Assembly: GCA_026874595.1 (NCBI GenBank)
Contig: CM049307.1
Location: forward strand, 57,786,870 to 57,850,869
Direction: 5' to 3'
Length of the DNA stretch: 64,000 nt
Origin: Sipunculus nudus
Taxonomy: Eukaryota > Annelida > Sipuncula > Golfingiida > Sipunculidae
This document shows positions 46,963 to 58,742 of this stretch, one piece after another. Position 1 is the first letter of the stretch, and every line of letters begins with the position of its first letter. The translations under genes were made by a program, and so were the position numbers. The notes under the pieces are model-generated. The model saw only the letters and a list, made by a program, of their open reading frames with translations. It made no database searches and had not been told where the DNA came from.

Positions 46963-47637
46963 TAAGTTCAGTAATGATGTATAAGTAGACTCTTGATTAC
47001 GAATGTCTGTTTATCATGGATTCAGCCTGATCCAAAACGATGTTTAATGCAAATTACTAAGCATCACCTGTATGGCCGTGTTATCTTACTGGTCTCTACT
47101 GTATCTATATACATGTGCAATTATACGCTCCCGAGGCAGCGGAAATCTTGCGCTTCTAAAGAAGCTACTAATTTTCCCGCTGCTTGCTTTGACCGTTTAT
47201 GCACTTAAACACCAGGTGGTGCACATGGGCTTGTCTGCTAAAAAAACTGCTGATGTGTCAAGCTGCCAACCAAATGCAAGTCAACAAACACTCGACAGGC
47301 ATCAGGCTCCGCCCAGAAACCAAGTGAGGGGCAATTCTCTCTGAGCCTATGGATTGTTCAAACGGTCGCCGGGGCGATGAGCTGCCACTCAAAACGAAAT
47401 GAACAACATTGGCTTCGTGTATTCCCCGCTTGGCTGGTAAACCGTTTTGTCTATCAGCACAGGGTCTCATCTGATTGGACCAAAATACAGTGCTCCCCTC
47501 TGGTGTAGATTCAGGATACAAGGTCATAACAGAAAGCTTTTACGATATAGGTAGTTTGCCTATGGGTAAAGCGCTGTGTAAAGAGCGTAGTGCAATTAAA
47601 AAACTGTGTTTAAATGCTTGTCTAATTCCGAGTTTAG

Positions 47638-47913
47638 GTGCACAAAGTAGCGGGTGCTGTTATATCCTGAGCACTGGGGCCACCAGGTCCGTGGAAGACA
47701 TCAAAAAACGCCGCCCCAGACTGTCTGAAGTGGTTCCAGGTCTACATCGACAAAAACAGAGACATTACAAAGAGTAACATACGGCGGGCGGCGGCGGCGG
47801 GCTTCAAGGCCCTGGTTCTGACTGTGGATGCCCCCGTCCCTCTAAGACAGCAAGCAGCCATGCAGGATGCGGTGGAAATTTGGCAAAGCCTGGCGGCCCC
47901 AATGTTGCCCCCG
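47638..47913 (+). CDS. HAO exon 3 with frameshift in A6 run
   Basis: Acceptor AGTTTAG. The first part reads AQSSGCCYILSTGATRSVED. The second part, in the next frame, reads AAPDCLKWFQVYIDKNRDIT and then GFKALVLTVDAPV. The switch falls in the six-A run 47703-47708, where one base too many would account for it. The second frame ends in phase 0 at donor CCG/GTAAAT, as exon 4 requires. Confidence 0.8.
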
Positions 47914-48190
47914 GTAAATGCCTCTGTATCATGTTTGGATGTATTATCAGTTCACTGATGATAATATTTTTTAATATCATTTCATTAATTACGAAAAGAA
48001 TATATATATTATACATGGAACAGTCGATTTTTATGTAACTGTTTATGTGACAAAAGGACTAACTCACAGAGCATATATGTCCCCTCAATATTAACATGAA
48101 ATACTACTACTAAAACTTCTACTAGTACTACTGCTTATACTACCATAACTTCTACTACTTTTGATAATAAACGGTTTTCCATTACCTCAG

Positions 48191-48397
48191 GGCCAGATCC
48201 CCATTATCGGCGGCGATTTTTTCGACTCGGCAGTGAATTGGGACGACATCTCGTGGCTAAAGAAGGAATCGGGGCTGCCGGTTGTGGCAAAAGGAATCCT
48301 GACAGCTGAGGACACAGAGCTGGCTATACAACACGGCGCTGATGCTGTTTATGTGTCCAACCACGGAGGGAGAGTGCTGGATACAGTCCAGGCCACT
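48191..48397 (+). CDS. HAO exon 4 (catalytic Lys, His, Arg)
   Basis: Acceptor TACCTCAG and donor ACT/GTATGT. It reads NWDDISWLKKESGLPVVAKG, then ILTAEDTELAIQHGADAVYV, SNHGGRVLD and TVQAT. Lys of VVAKG, His and Arg of SNHGGR, and the Asp after it are retained. Confidence 0.9.
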
Positions 48398-49735
48398 GTA
48401 TGTCAAAGTGGATTACTAGTATGCTTGAACAGCTTACGAATTGTTTGCAGTGGTGCTAGAATACATTTTATGCAATGTACTTTTTCTTTAAAGACTGACA
48501 AATATAATTTTACACTAGTCCTTAATTTAAACATTTATCCAAGATTTTATGTGATTTCTGGCTTGATCTTGGTACAAATTAATTAACTGCAAGTAAGGCC
48601 AAAATAATAAAAAGGCCCCCGCATAAAAATTCTTATTTTGATGTTCATCTTTCAAGAAGATAAAATAATGCAATTTTGATACGATTTTCTTTGATATGTA
48701 GTGCTTTTACCTGTTTAGGAAACAAAGCCCGTTATTTTCATGCTTATATCGAATCACACACAACAAAAGCTGAAATAAAAAATGCTCCCGCTCGCACTGA
48801 TTTCTGAAAAAAAAGTGCCTGAGAACCATACCTGTTTTGCTTGGCCTAATTTCTGCTTAGTTTTTATTCCTCTCTGATGGATGTATGGCCTTGCTCATCA
48901 ATAAACTATTAGTAAACACAGCATCTGAGCCCATGATGACAAACAGAAACTATGTAACTGAAGGTGGCTGGTTGCAAATATGCGGAAGTTAAAAGGTGAC
49001 TGGCTACAAAACACCTTTAGCCAAACTCTGGTTCGTCTAACTTTCCTCCAGGTTTACTTGTTGAATGTTTCCGGGTTATTTTGGCGGGTCCCCAACATTT
49101 TATGAACACGTGAATACAAACAAAACGAACCGTGTACCGTGGGATCGGCGTGACATCTGATCTGTATTTGTGAAAGGTTTACTAAATTATCTTTAGTTAA
49201 CAGACGCCAGATTTCTAAATAGGTCCCTTTAAAAAGTCATATTAAAGAAAATTTATAATGACACAAAGAATTTGTTCTTCTGGAAAATGGCAGTTTTTCG
49301 CGGTCACAATTATGCTGGACTCTAAAAGGGCAACTAACATATAAATATTGAAATTTTTTATCAAGAAATGAGTTTTCTATATCTTTATCATTTTCTAAAG
49401 ATAGGTTGTTAAGTTTTTAAACAGGTGTCTTATTTTGATATAACTTTAATTACAAATCTCGGTGTTACACCACTTGTAAGTTAACAGGTCTGAACGATCA
49501 CATCTTTTATGATATGATTGCCTAATTATTAAATTTACATCAAATCTAATATGTACTTCATGAACAGTTCATTTCACCCCTTGAGTGTTATGACATTGTT
49601 ATGCCTTTACATTACATTTCACTCTCACAACGGGTTATTTCTGACGATTTCCCCTAAAATATCAACAAGAAAGGTATATTAGTTATATATGTGAGAGTCA
49701 AGCCCTAAACATGATGAATAGCCTTACTCTTTCAG
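48398..49735. other. HAO intron 4
   Basis: Non-coding. No repeat family with a second copy in the window was spotted here. Confidence 0.6.
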
Positions 49736-49894
49736 ATCGATGCTTTACCGGAAGTAGTCGCTGCCGCTAGAGGACGCGTAGAGGTGTACCTGGATAGCGG
49801 GGTCAGGACGGGAACAGATGTACTGAAAGCTTTGGCGCTCGGAGCCAGAGCGGTGTTTATTGGTCGCCCGGCAATCTGGGTGCTCGCGTGTAAG
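49736..49894 (+). CDS. HAO exon 5 (FMN phosphate loop)
   Basis: Acceptor CTTTCAG. It reads [20 protein letters not shown], then [20 protein letters not shown] and [13 protein letters not shown], with donor AAG/GTAAAG. The D-x-G-x-R-x-G-x-D and IGRP motifs are intact. Confidence 0.9.
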
Positions 49895-49967
49895 GTAAAG
49901 GTTTTCTATTTCATTATATTTGCCTCCGCCAGGAGGGGATGCGTTCCTTCCCGTTTTGTTTGTGTGT

Positions 49968-50015
49968 GTGGGGGGGGGGGGGGGGGAGGAGGAGGGGGAG
50001 GGGGGGGGGGGGGGG
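49968..50015 (+). repeat. Poly-G rich tract in HAO intron 5
   Basis: Two G runs separated by GGAGGAGG. Such a tract is prone to assembly error and G-quadruplex formation. Confidence 0.85.
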
Positions 50016-50574
50016 TCTGTGTGGGTGTTGGTGGGTGTGGGTGTGTATGTTCACATTATAACTTACACATTCAATAAAGGAATTCCATGAAAGTCTCTCA
50101 GGGCACCTCACGAATTTGCCAATGAAGAATCAAATAGATTTTTGGTGTAGGTCCGGGCCATGGATGCCTTCCAGGAATATTCACAAATGTGCAGTCACAT
50201 ACGCACGATTGAACGAAGGAATATTAGCCGAAACAGTGAATGCAAACACTTGTTGGTTAACCTACGCACAATTGAACCTTGGAATATGGGCCTAATCATT
50301 GAATGAAAACAAGGGTTGCGCCGTACCCCACATTTAGGATCACCCATATGGCAGAGGCTTGTATGCCTATAAAGCATATTTTTAGTTAGAAATTATAACT
50401 GAAAAAAATTAAGGAGCAGAAATTATGTTCACAATATATAAATTAATAAAAAATATATATCTCAAGAATTAATGGGAATTTTTTTCGAACGTGTCTTTTA
50501 TTTCTATTCCTAGATTAGAAAAGTTGTATTAATTAATAAGGGATATGACACTTTCATATGAATTAATTATGACA

Positions 50575-51060
50575 CCTTCAGTGATGTTGAACTCGAGTCT
50601 GGACTCGGGTCCACTTTTTTTGGACTCGGACTTGGACTTTACCGTCCTGGACGGGGGCTTGAACTCGGACTCATGTCAGTACTCGAGATATCAGGCCGAG
50701 CCCATCTCGTGTCAAAGGGGAGAAAAGTGTCACATACACAAAATACACTATAAAGACAGAATATTAAAAAAATCAAGACTGTACAAACAAAGCTTTATCC
50801 CCGCATCGGGAGTTAAATGTATATTAACTTCAAAGCAAAACCATGTGTAAAATGAAACAGGAATATGCATGATAACCTCGAATATCAAAACTTTAAAGTG
50901 TTATAAATCAAGACATTTCATTCGAGCTCTAAAAGACTCAGACACGAAGCCAAAGGTCTCGAAGACGGTGGACTTGGACTCGCACCTAAAGGACTCGGGC
51001 GGCTTGGACTTGTACTTGCAATTGGACTCTGATTATGTTGACTGTACTACAACATTATAC
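50575..51060 (+). repeat. GGACTC-rich interspersed repeat, copy 2 (HAO intron 5)
   Basis: GTGATGTTGAACTCGAGTCT at the left, subterminal GGACTCGG/GGACTTGG words at both ends, and a middle with GATATCAGGCCGAGCCCAT and ACAGAATATTAAAAAA shared with copy 1. It ends just before the acceptor of HAO exon 6. Confidence 0.65.
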
Positions 51061-51089
51061 GTATATATTGTTACGGGTTACATTTGTAG

Positions 51090-51159
51090 GGCCAGGATGG
51101 AGTTCGTGATGTTCTCTCGTTGCTGAGAGAGGAGTTCAGTTCGGCCATGGCTCTGTCAG
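51090..51159 (+). CDS. HAO exon 6
   Basis: Acceptor TTTGTAG and donor CAG/GTAATA. It reads GQDGVRDVLSLLREEFSSAM, then ALS, the family C-terminal helix. Confidence 0.85.
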
Positions 51160-51439
51160 GTAATAAAGTAAACATCACTTTATTTGCTACTGAAACGGAA
51201 ACTCTTGGTTATTAAAATTAAGCTGATAGACATCACTTGGAACTGGCAGACGCAATACAAACACCATTCACAACGTTTCGGCCCTCGGAAATCATTTCGG
51301 CTACAGTCAAAACAAAGCAAAACTGAATTCAAATGGCCAAGCGTAGTGAACATTGAATGTTCAGTGTTCGTGCTGTTTGTTGGAGCAAATGATTGTCTAT
51401 TTCAAGTAGTATGAATAAAATATATAAATATAAAATGTA

Positions 51440-51442
51440 ACA

Positions 51443-51482
<40 letters not shown>

Positions 51483-51530
51483 TGTATATATATATATATA
51501 TATATTTATATATACACTGTATATATCTGT
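51440..51530. repeat. (TA)n microsatellite in HAO intron 6
   Basis: Two TA runs separated by CACTG, within the 420-bp last intron. Confidence 0.85.
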
Positions 51531-51579
51531 TAAAGACAGTTTAAACATTTTAATGCTGTGAAAATGTCTTTATTTGCAG

Positions 51580-51647
51580 GTTGCAGGACATTGTATGACA
51601 TTGAGCGGAGTCTTATTTATAACCCCTCGACTGTGGCCAGATTGTGA
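51580..51647 (+). CDS. HAO exon 7 with PTS1-like C terminus
   Basis: Acceptor TATTTGCAG. It reads CRTLYDIERSLIYNPSTVAR, then L and a stop (TGA 51645-51647). The terminal ARL fits the [SAC]-[KRH]-[LM] peroxisomal signal. Confidence 0.85.
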
Positions 51648-51964
51648 AACCTGAAACAAACGATGACAACCAAACAAAACGATTTCTGTTCTCAAGTGGA
51701 CAAATTATTTCATGGCAAGATAAAGCTCTATACTGTCAATTTAATTGTCAGATTATTTAAACAATGAAATAATTTTTATAAAACGCAACCCGGAAAAATT
51801 AGTCTAGGGCCAGAGCAGATATTGGTACCAACCAGGGTGGCAAAACTTAAGCAGGTTATTCTTAAAGGCCTATGCATGTAGATAATATTGTAGTATGATA
51901 CCTGATGCAGAGGGGTAGCTTAGTCTTAGTTATCCGTTATTGAATGTCATGATCAAGATGAAAA

Positions 51965-52935
51965 TTTAAACTTTGAGCTGCAACGCCTTTTCCACAGTAT
52001 GTATTTAATAACTTCATGAATACAAAAGATATCATGAAAAATTATGGTCTCAACAAATAGCTAAGACCCAGGGCTTTCTGACAGTATGTCAAATTTGGCA
52101 GTAATATACAACTGTCATCAGTGGCAGATACTAATATTTACCCCTTCCCCATGTAATTTGCTGAAAAATTGGTATTTTTATTAATTTATTTCAAGATTTC
52201 AGAAACTTATGACATTTTCGCTATTATCATTTATTCTTTGATTTAATCTTAGTTACCAGCTGTGTTTTCCTTGTCCCTTTTTAATATTTTTGGACATTCA
52301 GGCTCACACTTAAATGAAGTATGAGTGACCCTATATAAAATTTAACCTTTGAGCTGCATCGACTTTTCCACAGTATGTATTTAATAACTTCATGAATACT
52401 AAAGATATCATGAAAAAAAATGGTCTCTACAAATAGCTAAGACCCAGGGCTTTCTGACGGTATGTCAAATTTGGCAGTTATGTACAATTGTCATTCATTG
52501 GCAGATACTAATATCTACCCCTACCCCATATAATTTGCCGAAAAATTGGTATTTTTATTCATTTATTTAAATAATTCAGGAACTTATGACATTTTCGCTA
52601 TTGTCATTTATTCCTTGATTTAGTCTCATGTACCAGCTTGGTTTTCCTTGTCTCTTTTTAATATGTTTGGACATTCAGGCTAAAACTTTAATGAAGTATG
52701 AGTGACCCGATATGAACAGTTAACCTTTGAGCTGCATCGACTTTTCAACAGTATTTAGTTAATAACGTCATGAATACAAAAGATATCATAACAAATTTTG
52801 TCTTAGTAGATAGCTAAGACCCAGGACTTTCTGAGAGGGCGTCAAATGTGGCAGTTATGTACATTTATCATTAGTGGCAGATATTAATATTTACCCCTAC
52901 CCGTTAAAACTATTGAAATTCTATATTTTTATTGT
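51965..52935 (+). repeat. Three ~377-bp tandem units, left arm
   Basis: Units start at CTTTGAGCTGCATCGAC or a variant: 51971, 52347 and 52725. Shared landmarks are AAAGATATCATGA, TAGCTAAGACCCAGG, TTTGGCAGT and GGACATTCAGGCT. Confidence 0.85.
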
Positions 52936-53265
52936 CAGCTACTTATCCGAAAGACTATGCTGGTTTTATTAAAGTTTTTTTAGTGTATGATAGTTTACTT
53001 GGGAGTGCGCTGAACATTTTTTTTATATATATATTATTTGGTTGGAGGAAACCGGCCCAATTTATAGTCAATCTGTGAGCTCATGCCATGATGGTGCGGC
53101 GTCTTCAAACTGGCATCCACCGTATGTTAACCTATGCCATCTCCCAAAACATCAGAGCTAGCAGCGCCAATTTTTGTTTAAGAATCAGATATCAAATGTT
53201 ATCGAATTGAAATTATTTGAGGTTACAGAAAGCTAAACTTCGTCATTAAGCCAAATAAGCATACT

Positions 53266-55620
53266 ATAGACAGGATGTTTCTTAAAAACTGCAGGCCCAT
53301 TACCCTCTTGCCCACTGATTATAAGATCATAGCCAAAACCTTGGCAAACAGGCTGACACCCTTCCTGTCAACACTGGTTCACTGTGACCAGATATATATC
53401 GATATATTACACTTATATAAACAAAAAATAGACCCCGGGATTTCATTACAACTGGATTATGAAAAGGCTTTTGACACTTTAAGTTGGAATTACATAGAGA
53501 GAGCACTTAAGTCCTTTAATATTGGAGCGAAATTCATCGTTTGGATAAAAGTTTTATATAATGACATTAGTATAAGTATTATAAATAATGGGCACAGGTC
53601 TCCCTTTTTTAAACCCGAGAGAGGTGTCTATCAAGGCTGCCCTTTCTCTCCGTTCCTTTTCATATTAGTCGTTGAATTATTCTTCATACATATCAGAAAT
53701 AACGAACGTGTAAAAAGCATAATTATAGGAAACACTGAAATAAAAATCTCACAGTTTGCAGATGATACGACATGCTTTCTTAAAGATGAGGAATCCGGAA
53801 GATATCTGTTGATGTCCCTTTTTTAATTTGGTTTCTGTTCAGGCCTGAAAGCTAATTTAGACAAACAGAAGCCAGGTGGATTGGAAATTCAGTAGGAAAA
53901 GAAGACGGTGATTTACCAGTGAGATGGTGCTCCGGGTCCTTTTAAATTCTTGGAATTATATTTGATGACAATGAAAGTAAAATAGCAGATGCTAACTTCG
54001 ATGACAAATTTTGCTTATTCAAAATATGTTTAGAATTTGAAAATTAAGATGTCTTACACTTAAAGGAAGAATTTTAATTGCCAAAACTTTAGCCATGTCC
54101 AAGCTGATATATCCTGTTTGTTCTGCATATACCTGAACACTGTTTGTAAAAGGCACAGCAGTTGATAGATCAATTCATTTTGGAGGATAAACCCCCTAAG
54201 TGTATTAATTTCCAATGTTAAACATGGTGGTCTTAATGCTCCAGACGTCAGGTTGCAAAACGTCTCATTGAAGTTAACCTGGGTTAAACGCTTCCTCTGT
54301 TCAAATAATGTTGCTCTGAACCCCATTTCAGATGGTCACCTGTATCTATAACAGATCTGTTTCAGAGCAGATGCGACATTGACTTGCCAATCCATTTACC
54401 GTCTTTTTACCGAGATATCCTTACTAACGTTAACCAATTTATTATATAATAAAAGTGATAAATGCTCTGTGGGAAATATTTTATATGAAATCATATGACA
54501 TAATAACTGCATATGTGCCAATGGTAATTCTATACTATACCTAAGGTGGTATAAAGCAGGGATACAATTTTTAAAGGATATTTAAACAGAGGATGCATAT
54601 TTTATGACGATTGAAGATATAGCTACTAAATATCATATTAAAGTTAATTTCTTAGAATATTTTTCACTACGCAAAGCCAAACCATCATTTTGGAAAAAAA
54701 CAACTGTTACGAACAAACATTGAACAAAATTTCATTTACATATCTAACATGAAACTTGATGTCTTCTGTAGTAAGAATATTTTAAGAAAGTTGATTGACA
54801 TGAAACGCAAAATACCAACCGGGATTAAAAAATGGAACTCGGAACATCAGACAACACCAGAGGATTCGTCTTTCATATTTATGTGTCCGTATACATGCAC
54901 AATATGTGTCAAATTTCAGGATTTCCAATACAGACTGATTCACAGAATTGTATGACACAATCAATGGTTGCAAATAATGAAAATGAGGGAATCACCGAAG
55001 TGTCAATATTGCAAACTAACGAAGAATCAATGTTACACAAGTTCATTTTTTGTAAAGATATACAGACATTCTGGCTTAATTTTGAGGCCTGGTGGTCAAA
55101 TACATTTCAGACACCTTTTCTTTTGAATAACAATGAGAATATATTCGGAGTAGATAGGATTCAAGATAAAAGGCATCTTAATTTTTTTGTTAATCGCAGT
55201 GTTCTATATCCATAATGCTCGATGTAGAAATGAACCAATTTCTCTTTTAGCCTTTCAGAAAATATTGAACAGATACCTAAATATTGAAAGGCAAATCTGT
55301 ATCAACAGGGATAATAAAAACAATATTCAAACTTGGGATAGAATATGCTCTGCTATCTCATTGCAATGAAATCTTCCAGAAAAAGTGTGCCAGGCCATCT
55401 GTTAGGAATGTTGATTTTCAAAGAATTCGCATTGTGTACTTACTACTGTTTTCCCCATCCTTTCTCTACTCTTTTCTGTGCATTAAGAAACAAGTGGAAA
55501 TTGCATCAAGGAAGAGAGCGAACATGCAAAGAAATTTGAAAAGTTATAATGAAAATGTTCTTTGCGTTATACTTGCTGAGATGCATTTCCAGGGTAAAAA
55601 AGCATACTAAAATTACAGGA
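53266..55620 (+). pseudogene. Decayed LINE ORF2 (reverse transcriptase to C terminus)
   Basis: An open stretch at 53275-53826 has RT motifs in order: NCRPITLLPTDYKIIAKTLA, LDYEKAFDTLSW (first catalytic Asp), GVYQGCPFSP, and FADDTT (catalytic Asp pair). Frames then break. SGLKANLDKQ, LGIIFDDNESK, PTGIKKWNSE, FQYRLIHRI, ESMLHKFIFCKDIQTFW and LLAFQKILNRYL follow downstream to about 55370, as in the C-terminal half of L1/Tx1-like ORF2. The N-terminal endonuclease is absent (5' truncated) and ~15 residues appear missing between the first two RT motifs. Clade assignment is a guess. Confidence 0.75.
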
Positions 55621-56559
55621 GCTATCAACACCAGATTTAATGCAAATGTTGATCACATGGGTCATATTTAAAAATTGACGTTATTATGGCGCCACCTATA
55701 TTAAGCTGTTATTTACGGGGAAAAAAACTTTAATTTTAGCCTCTTTCAGTCAATACTTTAGAAATGTTTTGTAATTAAACTGTCTGACGAATGGTTAGAT
55801 TCTCCAAAAAGTTCTCTTATTGCAGCGGTCTCTCAGTTGCATAAGAATAGATCTGGTTCATTTATTTTTTGAGTAATAGAAAGCTGAAGTTAGTCTGATA
55901 TAGGCCTACTCGGACAAGATTGAGGGTATGCAATAGTTTTTTTTTTTAAACTGTTGTTTCATATTCATAACAAAACATTACTTTAAGGTGACCTTGTTCA
56001 AGTTTACTTAAATGATTTTGCCTGAATTATTGAACCTTTAACAGTTAAAGGACTGTGATACAAAACCTAATAGATTAATTTTATTAACAGACTGAACTGT
56101 GTGGGTAAATAAACAAAGCTGTAAAGGCAACATAAATAATTGGTGTTCTAGTTTAAAACTTAAGTTTGAGATAAATCCATGAATAAAATATATCTGTATT
56201 CTGATGTAGCTTTCAATAAGCTTCTACTATTATCCTAAATATTTTGATTAAAAAAACTTATGAATATGTCAGCTTAAAAAAGCATTGTAGTCAAGGTCTT
56301 TCAGTATGTATAGACACATTTGGCAACAGGCCAAGATTTTGTATCTATGAACAGCTTGGCAGACTGCCAACTATTTCAGATTTTGCAACAGGCCAAATTT
56401 CAGTTTGTGACTATTTATATCTTTAGCAGACGGCCAACTGTATCATATTAGGCAACAGGTCAAGAGAAGCGTCAGCGAAGGCTACGTATAGGTCAAGAGT
56501 TCAGTATTTGCAAGAGTTGCACGTGGCACTTAGCTTGACTTGGTTGACAACTGCCTCCC

Positions 56560-57190
56560 TTCGGTGAAGTTGGTCTACCCAGTGACCTTACTCAAGAAAA
56601 GTCTGATGTATCTACCTGAAATTTGGCCTGTCCATGTATATTTATTGGCTTTCTTGTACACAAGACTGGCGTCGCAACCTACAATAATTTTGCACAGTGT
56701 ATGTACATGCTCATTTTTCAGGATTTGTTATATATCACCCTGACATTGTGCTTAATTGTATTTTCATGGATAAGTTGGTATTTATACACCTTTAATAGCT
56801 TCTTCATATACAAGACTAATGGCACCACCACAATAATTTTGGCACAGTAAATGTCCCTGCTTATTCACAGAATTGATTTGATTTATATATGCCTGAAATT
56901 GGGCATACTTATACATCTCGGATAGCTTTGTCGTATACAATACTCATGTGCCACTTGCAGTTTTGTTGTTTGTGTTGTTCCATGCATCTGTGCACCAAGC
57001 TCGAAAGTGGTTTTGAAGTATCTGCCTAAAATTTGGCATCTCTATCTATCCTCAATGGATTCCTCATACACAAGACTGGAAGCACCACATACAATCATTT
57101 TTGTGTTGTATACACATCCTAGCCAGTATTTCAGGAGTAATTTTTTGGTTTTAATCTCAGGTTCAAAATGGCCATGCATATTATCATGTA
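56560..57190 (+). repeat. Relic of the second-type tandem units
   Basis: Units contain TACCTGAAATTTGGC (56612), GCCTGAAATTGGGCAT (56889) and TGCCTAAAATTTGGCAT (57021), each followed by 'trace of CACAAGACTGG...CCACC/CAACCTACAATAATTTT'. These match GCCTAAAATTTTGCA...CACAAAACTGG...GATTTTTGCACAGTGT in the 275-bp units at 11.5-12.36 kb. Confidence 0.5.
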
Positions 57191-57239
57191 AGCATTATAC
57201 CTGATGTATATTCCATTTCACAGGTTCACATTGGGTTGA

Positions 57240-57480
57240 AGGCTTTGTTTATTATGTCATATGTTATTAGTTCTGGGACTACGTGACAAGGTGGTAGCAT
57301 GTTATTTTCTATCCTGTGGTCTCCCGTGCCTTCTCTCTACCTCACCTGCGGCTCCTAGGCGTGTAATCAACCCCAATACATAATTAACACAGAAGAATCC
57401 CCATAGACGAAGTCGTTTGTGACAGAAACACAGCTGTGTGACACACTCTTACCATTAAACCTTGGATGGACCACTACGAC
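57240..57480 (-). repeat. SINE copy S4, head truncated
   Basis: GGGACTACGTGACAAGGTGG near 57265 and TTACCATTAAACCTTGGATG near 57449 match the body of S1 on the minus strand. The tRNA head is gone. Confidence 0.6.
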
Positions 57481-57589
57481 CAACTCTCACAGCCATATTA
57501 AAAAAGTAAAAAGAGACTCAGAAAACCAAGCTGGTATCAAAGAATAAAAGAAAATAACGAAACTCTTGCAAGTTCCTGCAATGTTTGGT

Positions 57590-58565
57590 TAAATGAATAT
57601 AAATATTGACTTTTCAGCAAATTTTAAGAGATAGAGGTAATTATCAGTATCTGCCATTGGTGATAAATGTATATAATTGCCACAACTGACACACTCTCAG
57701 AATGCCCTGGGTCTTAGCTATCTATTGAGACCTAATGCGATCTATTGTTATGGTATCCTTTGTATTCATGACGTTATAAACTAAATACTGTGGAAAAGTC
57801 GATGCAGCTCAAAGGTTAACTTTTCATATAGGGTCACTCATACTTCATTAAAGTGTTAGCCTGAATGTCCAAACATATTAAAAAGAGACAAGGAAAACCA
57901 AGCTGGTACCTAAGATTAAAACAAAGAATAAAAGACAATAGCGAAAATGTCAAAAGTTCCTGGAATCTTTGGAAAAATAACTAAAAATATCAAATTTTCA
58001 GCCAATTTTAAGGGGAAGGGGTAAATATATATATATATCTGGCACTGATGATAAATGTATATGACTGCCAAATTTGACACAAAAAGCTTTGGTCTTAGCT
58101 ATCTGCTAAGACCAAATTTGTTATGATATCTTTTGTATTCCTGAAGTTATAAACTAAATACTGTGGAAAAGTCGATGCAGCTCAAAGGTTAACTTTTCAT
58201 ATAGGGTCACTCATACTTCATTAAAGCGTTAGCCTGAATGTCCAAACATATTAAAAAGAGACAAGGAAAAGCAAGCTGGTACCTAAGATTAAATCAAAGA
58301 ATAAAAGACAATAGCGAAAATGTCAAAAGTTCCTGGAATCTTTGAAAAAATAAATAAAAATATCAAATTTTCAGCAAATTTTAAGGGGAAGGGGTAAATA
58401 TATATATATATCTGGCACTGATGATAAATGTAAATGACTGCCATATTTGACACAAAAAGCCTTGGTCTTAGCTATCTACTAAGACCAAATTTGTTATGAT
58501 ATCTTTTGTATTCCTGAAGTTATAATCTAAATACTGTGGAAAAGTCGATGCAGCTCAAAGATTAA
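57590..58565 (-). repeat. Three ~377-bp tandem units, right arm
   Basis: The same unit inverted, marked by GTCGATGCAGCTCAAAG near 57799, 58171 and 58545. Neighbouring right-arm units (58.0 and 58.4 kb) are closer to each other than to left-arm units, which suggests local homogenisation. Confidence 0.85.
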
Positions 58566-58742
58566 ATTTCCATCTGGATCATTACATTCAGTAGCGGATA
58601 ATTTAGACTAAGTTACCACTCTGGATCAGTTATAATACTAAAATATAATCAATAGGTATAGACCTTTAAGAAAAAACTACTTAAGTTTTGCCACCCTGGG
58701 TGGTACCAATATGTTAAAATTTAGCTCTGGGCCCATGGACTA

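Larger units (their letters stand above)
42493..51647 (+). pseudogene. HAO1: 2-hydroxyacid (glycolate) oxidase locus, probably inactivated
   Basis: FMN-dependent peroxisomal oxidase of the glycolate/lactate oxidase family (glycolate to glyoxylate plus H2O2). Exons: 42493-42626, 45897-46048, 47638-47913, 48191-48397, 49736-49894, 51090-51159 and 51580-51647, with compatible phases throughout. Conserved family residues are visible: ILSTGAT, KWFQVYID, LTVDAP, VVAKGIL (active-site Lys), VSNHGGR (catalytic His and Arg), [11 protein letters not shown] (phosphate loop), FIGRP, and a C-terminal ARL that fits the PTS1 consensus. Lesions: YDYY becomes KDVV, so the substrate-contact Tyr is lost; the PTAMQ motif reads PSWTH; exon 2 lacks a GT donor; a one-base shift sits in an A6 run in exon 3; and the loop before the Lys motif is short. 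HAO1 versus HAO2 orthology is not resolved. The conserved catalytic half suggests recent decay, or partly sequence error. Confidence 0.8.
51800..58742. mobile_element. 6.9-kb inverted-repeat (foldback) structure with nested debris
   Basis: The left arm (51800 to about 52935) and right arm (about 57590-58742) are inverted copies. Matching tips are CAGGGTGGCAAAACTTAAG and flanking CAGAGC, with GGTACCA next to them. Each arm holds three ~377-bp tandem units. The interior holds a decayed LINE (53.27-55.6 kb), a tandem-repeat relic (56.56-57.19 kb) and a SINE (57.24-57.48 kb). No transposase was found. No clear target duplication was seen, so the exact ends are tentative. Confidence 0.7.

Noticed and set aside
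47258-47527. Open frames on both strands at 47072-47527 as a possible extra oxidase exon
   Set aside because: None shows family motifs, and exons 2 and 3 already join in compatible phase without an intervening exon.
49784-50077. Plus-strand open frame ending in a long glycine run
   Set aside because: Oxidase exon 5 reading through its splice donor into an intronic poly-G tract.
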